DNA of 9,965 nucleotides. Origin: CAIKZZ01 sp035604595. Lineage in GTDB: Bacteria > Pseudomonadota > Gammaproteobacteria > Steroidobacterales > Steroidobacteraceae. Of this stretch, positions 6,256 through 9,965 are shown one piece after another. How positions within the stretch are numbered: the stretch's first letter is position 1; each line of letters begins with the position of its first letter. The DNA lies in contig DATNIE010000030.1 of assembly GCA_035604595.1 (NCBI GenBank), forward strand, positions 1 to 9,965. Direction: 5' to 3'. The notes beneath the pieces were generated by a model. The model did not search any database. It saw only the letters and a list, made by a program, of their open reading frames with translations, and was not told the origin of the DNA. Position numbers and translations under genes: made by a program.

Positions 6256-6284
6256 TTGCTTCTGCGCAAGGCGGATTGTATACA
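6256..6284 (+). promoter_or_regulatory. Candidate promoter of the CoA-transferase gene
   Basis: TTGCTT (6256-6261) and TATACA (6279-6284) with a 17-base spacer, ending 26 bases before the CoA-transferase ATG. A 5-bp inverted repeat, CTTGC (6255-6259) and GCAAG (6266-6270), overlaps the -35 element and could be a regulator site. This is the only AT-rich spot in the 143-bp divergent region (6168-6310), which must also hold the lyase promoter. Confidence 0.4.
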
Positions 6285-6310
6285 GCCCCGCACACACGCG
6301 CGGAACCCCC

Positions 6311-7525
6311 ATGACCGATCCGGTTTTCAGCCACGGCCCGCTCGCGGACCTGCGGGTCCTCGAGCTCGGCACGCTCGTCGCCGGCCCATTCTGCGGGCAG
6401 CTGCTCGGCGATCTAGGCGCGGAGGTGATCAAGATCGAGCCGCCGCACCAGGGCGATCCGATGCGCACCTGGGACCGCCGCGACGAGTCGGAGCCATCGC
6501 TGTGGTGGTCGGTGATCTCCCGGAACAAGAAGGCGATCACCCTGGACCTGCGCCAGGCTGCGGGGCAGCAGCTGCTCCGGGACCTCGTCGGCAAAGCAGA
6601 CTTCCTGCTCGAGAACTTCCGCCCCGGGACGCTCGAGAAGTGGGGCATCGGCTGGCACGAGCTCTCGGCCGTGAACCCGAGGCTGGTGATGATCCGGGTG
6701 TCCGGATTCGGGCAAACGGGTCCCCGCTCCAAGGATCCCGGATTCGGCCCGATCGGCGAGGCGATGGGGGGGCTCCGCTACGTCGTCGGCGATCCCTCGA
6801 CGCCGCCATCGCGGATCGGAATCAGCATCGGCGACTCCCTCGCCGCGGCCTTCGCCTGCATCGGCGCCCTCTCCGCGCTCCATTACCGCGAGCAGACGGG
6901 CCGGGGCCAGGTGGTCGACTCGGCGATCTACGAGGCCGTCCTCGGCATGATGGAGTCGCTGATCACCGATTTCGACCAGCGCGGCTTCATCCGCGAGCGC
7001 ACCGGAGCGATCCTGCCGCGCGTCGCGCCGTCGAACGTCTACCCGACCCGCGACGTCCTCGTGCTGATCGCCGCGAACCAGGACACCGTGTTCGGCCGTC
7101 TCGCGCTCGCCATGGGCGAGCCCGGGCTCGCGAAGGATCCGCGCTATGCGACTCATGAGGCGCGCGGCGTCCGCCAGGCCGAGCTCGATGAGCGCGTCAG
7201 CCGCTGGACCGCGACCCTGAACACGAAGGAGGTGCTCGAGATCCTCGCCCGCACCGAGACCGCCGTGCCGTCCGGGCTGATCTACCGGGCCCCCGACATG
7301 CTCGCCGATCCCCACTTCAAGGCGCGCGAGGCGATCGTCACGACGAGCCATCCGCGGCTCGGGGACCTCAGGATGCAGAACGTCGCGCCGCGGCTGTCGG
7401 AAACCCCCGGCGGCATCCGCGCGCCGGCACCCGAGCTCGGGCAGCACAACGACGAGGTGTACCTGAAGCTGCTGGGCGTCGCGCCGGAGCGCTATGCGGC
7501 GCTCAAGGCCGCGGGCGTGATCTGA
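6311..7525 (+). CDS. Class III (CaiB/BaiF family) CoA-transferase
   Basis: A 404-residue family III CoA-transferase that moves CoA between acyl-CoA and a free acid in the cytoplasm; members work as interlocked dimers. The N-terminal block, LRVLELGTLVAGPFCGQLLGDLGAEVIKIEPP (split here as LRVLELG at 14-20 and GAEVIKIEPP at 36-45), is the family hallmark. It is followed by RNKKAITLDL (71-80), ENFRPG (101-106) and VSGFGQTGP (130-138). The catalytic aspartate that forms the acyl anhydride is D175 in GISIGDSLAAAF. The C-terminal part (IYRAPDMLADPHFKAR) is also normal, and the length is typical. The start has GGAA five bases before the ATG. The divergent HMG-CoA lyase makes a dicarboxylate such as HMG or glutarate, with succinyl-CoA as donor as in the SUGCT branch, a reasonable but unproven substrate. 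Confidence 0.93.
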   Translation: MTDPVFSHGPLADLRVLELGTLVAGPFCGQLLGDLGAEVIKIEPPHQGDPMRTWDRRDESEPSLWWSVISRNKKAITLDLRQAAGQQLLRDLVGKADFLLENFRPGTLEKWGIGWHELSAVNPRLVMIRVSGFGQTGPRSKDPGFGPIGEAMGGLRYVVGDPSTPPSRIGISIGDSLAAAFACIGALSALHYREQTGRGQVVDSAIYEAVLGMMESLITDFDQRGFIRERTGAILPRVAPSNVYPTRDVLVLIAANQDTVFGRLALAMGEPGLAKDPRYATHEARGVRQAELDERVSRWTATLNTKEVLEILARTETAVPSGLIYRAPDMLADPHFKAREAIVTTSHPRLGDLRMQNVAPRLSETPGGIRAPAPELGQHNDEVYLKLLGVAPERYAALKAAGVI

Positions 7526-7591
7526 CCACCGCGGATCACCCGCGCAGCGGTGCAGCCACCAGATGCGCCTGGGTGCGCCCCCGCCTCGGGA
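7526..7591. terminator. GC-rich hairpins in the convergent gap
   Basis: Between two converging genes lie CACCGC (7527-7532) with GCGGTG (7547-7552), and CCGCCT (7581-7586) with AGGCGG (7594-7599), the latter overlapping the TPR stop codon. Either could slow polymerase from one side, but neither has a T-run, so a true bidirectional terminator is not shown. Confidence 0.35.
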
Positions 7592-8827
7592 TCAGGCGGA
7601 GCCGAGCCAGATCGTCGCGGCCTTGACCATGCGCGGATCGGCCTTGGCGGCGGTGAAGGCCTTGGTCGCCTCGTCCTTCTTGCCGAGCTTCGTGTAGGCG
7701 ATTCCCAGCATCATGTTGGCATCATCGACGCGCTTGACCTTGGCCACGCGATCCGGTGTCAGACCGCGCTCGATGGACTCGACCGCCTTCTGGTACTCGC
7801 CGAGACCGAGGTAGGCGAGCCCGACCTTGACGTCGGCCTCGCCGCTCTTGCCTGTCTGGGCTTCCTTGTCGAGCTGGGCGATCTGCTTGCGGTCCTCGGC
7901 CGCCTGCTGCTTCGCCTGCGCCAGCATCCGGCCATTGTGGTCGGTCGGCGCAATGATCTTGACCGCGCCTTTTTCCAGGCCCTTGTTCAGCACCGTCAGT
8001 GCCTCGGCCGGGGATCCGTCCGCGAGCGCCATCTCGGCGTACTCGACGAACTCCGACTCGCGGGTCATGAAGTCCCGGTCATAGGTGAACCGGTACAGGT
8101 TCAGCATCGCGCGCTCGTCGACCTTCTGCTCCTGGTAGATCAGCATCAGGTCGTACAGGTACTCGCGCTTGAGGAAGCGCGCCACGAGCTGTTCCATCAC
8201 CGCAAGCCGCTTGGGCTTGTCCTGCAGCTGGTAGTAGCAGAAGTTCTGCTGCTTGAGCTCGTTCTCGCTCGCCTCGCGGCCCTCGACGGCGTGCTCCAGC
8301 GCCTCGACGCCGTTCTTGCAGTCCTTCTGGATCAGGTAGAGGTTGGCGAGCATCGAGTAGGCGTCCGAGCCCCCGCCCGTCTGCGTCCACAAGGTCGCGT
8401 ACTGCACGGCCTTCTCGTAGTTCCGCTGCTGGGCATAGATCTGGGTCAGCGGCTTGTAGCTCTTGGCCTTCTCTTCGGCCGAGATCGTCTCCAGCTGGTT
8501 CAGCTGTTCGAGCGCGTCGGCATAGGTCGCATAGTCCTGCTTCTTGCCCGCCGCGAACTCGATCATCCGCAGCGACATCTCCTTGTCATAGGGCTTGGTC
8601 GCGATCGCGAGTGCTTCCTTGGCGAGCGCGAGGCCCGTATCGAAGTCGTTCTTCTGCAGCGCGTCCTGGGCGGGCTTGAGCTTCTTGGCGACGTCGGGGC
8701 TGACCGTCTGCTTCTTGTCCTCGGCCAGCGCGGGCGTCGGCAGCAGCGATGCACCCGCCGCCGCCAGCCACAGCCCGACCGCCGCCGCGCGCGACGCCAC
8801 CGCAATACGTGACTGCCAGCTAGCCAT
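7592..8827 (-). CDS. Exported TPR-repeat protein, downstream tandem paralog
   Basis: A 411-residue protein with a clear Sec signal peptide: a charged start, a hydrophobic core around 14-30 and the cleavage motif ALA before E36, giving a periplasmic mature protein. It has several TPR-like helical pairs, roughly 46-80, 123-150, 154-183, 330-358 and 367-395, the last two being the clearest (GLAYLGLGEYQKAVESIERGL and NMMLGIAYTKLGKKDEATKAF). TPRs bind other proteins, so a scaffold or assembly role is likely, but the partner is unknown. Two cysteines, C170 and C197, are kept in the neighbouring paralog and could form a disulfide. The ATG has GAGG five bases upstream, and only 26 bp separates it from the stop of the upstream gene, so the two should be one operon. 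Related TPR proteins can accompany TonB/ExbB-type clusters in proteobacteria, but nothing in view shows this. Confidence 0.88.
   Translation of the reverse strand: MASWQSRIAVASRAAAVGLWLAAAGASLLPTPALAEDKKQTVSPDVAKKLKPAQDALQKNDFDTGLALAKEALAIATKPYDKEMSLRMIEFAAGKKQDYATYADALEQLNQLETISAEEKAKSYKPLTQIYAQQRNYEKAVQYATLWTQTGGGSDAYSMLANLYLIQKDCKNGVEALEHAVEGREASENELKQQNFCYYQLQDKPKRLAVMEQLVARFLKREYLYDLMLIYQEQKVDERAMLNLYRFTYDRDFMTRESEFVEYAEMALADGSPAEALTVLNKGLEKGAVKIIAPTDHNGRMLAQAKQQAAEDRKQIAQLDKEAQTGKSGEADVKVGLAYLGLGEYQKAVESIERGLTPDRVAKVKRVDDANMMLGIAYTKLGKKDEATKAFTAAKADPRMVKAATIWLGSA
7627..7657. repeat. 31-bp exact direct repeat between TPR paralogs, copy 1
   Basis: Identical to 8889-8919, 1262 bp away. 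It encodes the shared FTAAKADPRM region near both C-termini (begins CCATGCGCGGATCGG on the plus strand). It reflects the gene duplication and could support recombination that deletes one gene. Confidence 0.85.
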
Positions 8828-8832
8828 AGCTA

Positions 8833-8846
8833 CCTCGAGTGTCGAG
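8833..8846 (-). promoter_or_regulatory. Small hairpin covering the ribosome-binding site of the downstream TPR gene
   Basis: CTCGA (8834-8838) and TCGAG (8842-8846) can pair around a 3-base loop. The Shine-Dalgarno GAGG (8833-8836 on the minus strand) is partly inside this stem. The hairpin lies right after the upstream TPR stop codon, so translation of that gene could open it. Translational coupling is inference; the stem is short. Confidence 0.35.
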
Positions 8847-8853
8847 AGTCTCG

Positions 8854-9965
8854 TCAGGTCCCGTTCATCCAGATCTGCGCGACGGCGGCCATGCGCGGAT
8901 CGGCCTTGGCGGCGGTGAACGCCTTGTCGGCGTCCGCCTTCTTCTTCAGCTTCGCGAACGAAATCCCGAGCATCATGTTGGCCTCGTCGGGGCGCTTCAC
9001 GCGCGCGATGCGGTCGGGCCCGAGGCCGCGCTGGATGGCGTCCACCGCCTTGTCGAACTGGCCGATGCTGTAGTAGCGGTAACCGAGCTTGACGTCCGAC
9101 TCGCCGTTCTTGCCGGCGCGGGCCTCGGCGTCCAGCTGGCTGATCGTCTTGCTGTCCTCGACCGACCGGGCCTTCGCCTGGTCGAGCAGGCGTGCGTTCT
9201 TCTCCGAGCCCTTGCCGGTCGTCTTGACGAGCTTCTTTGCGATTCCCTTCTCGAGGACCCGCTGTGCCTCGGCGGTCGTGCCGACATCGAGCGCGAGGTC
9301 GGCGAGCTTGACGAAGTCTGCCTCCGTGTCGAGATAGTCGCGGTCATAACCGAAACGCAGCAGCGCGAGGAGCCCGAGGTCATCGAGCTTCTTGTCGGTC
9401 TGGTAGATCACGAGCAGCTGGCTGTAGTAGTCCTTCTTCGGGAAGCGCCGCAGCAGCTCGGTGTTGATGGCGATGCGCTTCTCGGTATCATGCGCCTTGT
9501 AGTAGCAGTTGCTCTGCATCAGCAGCTGCCGCTCCTCCGGCGCCTTGTTGCCGGCGAGCGCCTTGTCGAGCGCCGGCATCAGGTTCGCGCAGTCCTTCTG
9601 CGCCGAATACAGCTGGGCGAGCAGGTCCCAGTCGGCGGGAGTGCCGCCGGTCACCTTCATGTAGTCCTTGGTGACCGCGATCGCCTTGTCGATCCGGTTG
9701 GCCCGCGGGTACAGCGTCGCGAGCGCCTTCTGCACGCTGAGGCGCGTCGCCGCCGGCACGCTGTCGAGGGCGACCAGCTGCTCGCCGGCCTCGATCGCCT
9801 CGCCGTAGAACTGGGCGGCGGTCGCGGCGCCGAATACGATCATCAGGCACGACTGCTTCTCGAACGGTGTCTTGGCGGCGGCGAGCGCCTCCTTGCCGAG
9901 CCGGACCGCGGTCGCGTAGTCCTTCTTCTGGTACGCCGTGCGCGCCGGGTCGTACTTGTCGAACA
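8854..9965 (-). CDS. TPR-repeat protein, upstream tandem paralog (N-terminus outside window)
   Basis: A TPR-type protein homologous along its visible length to its downstream neighbour. The frame is open to the window edge: codons before the internal ATG at 9841-9843 read FDKYDPARTAYQKKDYATAV and onward, matching residues 47-65 of the paralog (AKKLKPAQDALQKNDFDTG). About 369 residues are visible, and a start and signal peptide are expected beyond 9965. Of the last 44 residues, 28 are identical to the paralog, including DPRM and NMMLGI. Clear TPR-like units are near GYRYYSIGQFDKAVDAIQRGL and NMMLGISFAKLKKKADADKAF. The cysteine pair (KDC and SNCYY) is conserved. A periplasmic location is inferred from the paralog. 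The function is unknown, most likely protein-protein contact. It is transcribed first, 26 bp ahead of its partner. Confidence 0.85.
   Translation of the reverse strand, partial: FDKYDPARTAYQKKDYATAVRLGKEALAAAKTPFEKQSCLMIVFGAATAAQFYGEAIEAGEQLVALDSVPAATRLSVQKALATLYPRANRIDKAIAVTKDYMKVTGGTPADWDLLAQLYSAQKDCANLMPALDKALAGNKAPEERQLLMQSNCYYKAHDTEKRIAINTELLRRFPKKDYYSQLLVIYQTDKKLDDLGLLALLRFGYDRDYLDTEADFVKLADLALDVGTTAEAQRVLEKGIAKKLVKTTGKGSEKNARLLDQAKARSVEDSKTISQLDAEARAGKNGESDVKLGYRYYSIGQFDKAVDAIQRGLGPDRIARVKRPDEANMMLGISFAKLKKKADADKAFTAAKADPRMAAVAQIWMNGT
8889..8919. repeat. 31-bp exact direct repeat between TPR paralogs, copy 2
   Basis: Second copy of the repeat at 7627-7657, in the same orientation and at the matching place in the upstream paralog. 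Confidence 0.85.

Noticed and set aside
6262..6270. A 9-bp match (CTGCGCAAG) to the IS terminal repeat in the lyase/CoA-transferase promoter region
   Set aside because: The match covers only half the repeat with no second end or element remnant nearby; a chance match is likely in GC-rich DNA.
6168..6293. A 42-residue N-terminal extension of the HMG-CoA lyase
   Set aside because: Arg-rich sequence unlike the family; bacterial HMG-CoA lyases start close to the LEVGPRDGLQNE motif, and AAGGA precedes the TTG.
5077..6732. A 551-codon open frame on the minus strand
   Set aside because: It runs across the lyase gene in another frame and into the antisense of the CoA-transferase. Its Arg-rich low-complexity translation shows it is a shadow.
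7550..8812. A 420-codon open frame on the plus strand opposite the TPR gene
   Set aside because: It is Leu/Val/Arg-rich with no domain, antisense to a gene with a signal peptide, TPRs and a clear paralog.

Overview
The window is GC-rich and densely coded, with short intergenic gaps. The gene content (MAPEG protein, Prx5-type peroxiredoxin, YXWGXW-repeat lipoprotein, SDR, HMG-CoA lyase, CaiB/BaiF CoA-transferase, periplasmic TPR proteins) suggests a Gram-negative proteobacterium, probably gamma or beta. No rRNA, tRNA, CRISPR array or phage gene was seen, so the taxon cannot be fixed more closely.

Layout. (1) 1-2022 is one apparently complete insertion sequence of the IS1634/IS4 type: a single DDE transposase on the minus strand between perfect 18-bp terminal inverted repeats. 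The window begins exactly on the outer base of the left repeat, as expected if an assembly broke at a multi-copy element. (2) The right end of the element touches the 3' end of a minus-strand MAPEG membrane-protein gene, whose stop codon lies inside the terminal repeat. (3) A Prx5-type peroxiredoxin and a YXWGXW-repeat lipoprotein follow, both on the minus strand, with a perfect 14-bp-stem hairpin between them. (4) An SDR oxidoreductase and an HMG-CoA lyase come next, also on the minus strand. Each has a terminator-like hairpin with a T-rich tail just downstream, so the minus-strand genes look like separate units rather than one operon. (5) A class III CoA-transferase is the only plus-strand gene. 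It is divergent from the lyase across a 143-bp control region with one plausible promoter. (6) At the right edge, two tandem minus-strand genes encode paralogous TPR proteins. The downstream one has a clear signal peptide. The upstream one runs off the window with its N-terminus missing.

Function. The lyase and CoA-transferase together suggest activation of a dicarboxylate (for example 3-hydroxy-3-methylglutarate) to its CoA ester, then cleavage to acetyl-CoA and acetoacetate; the SDR may or may not belong to this. The peroxiredoxin is a housekeeping peroxide defence gene. The roles of the YXWGXW lipoprotein and the TPR pair are unknown; they are the least understood genes here. I see no convincing new multi-gene system. 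The tandem TPR pair and its unseen upstream neighbours are the best place to look for one.
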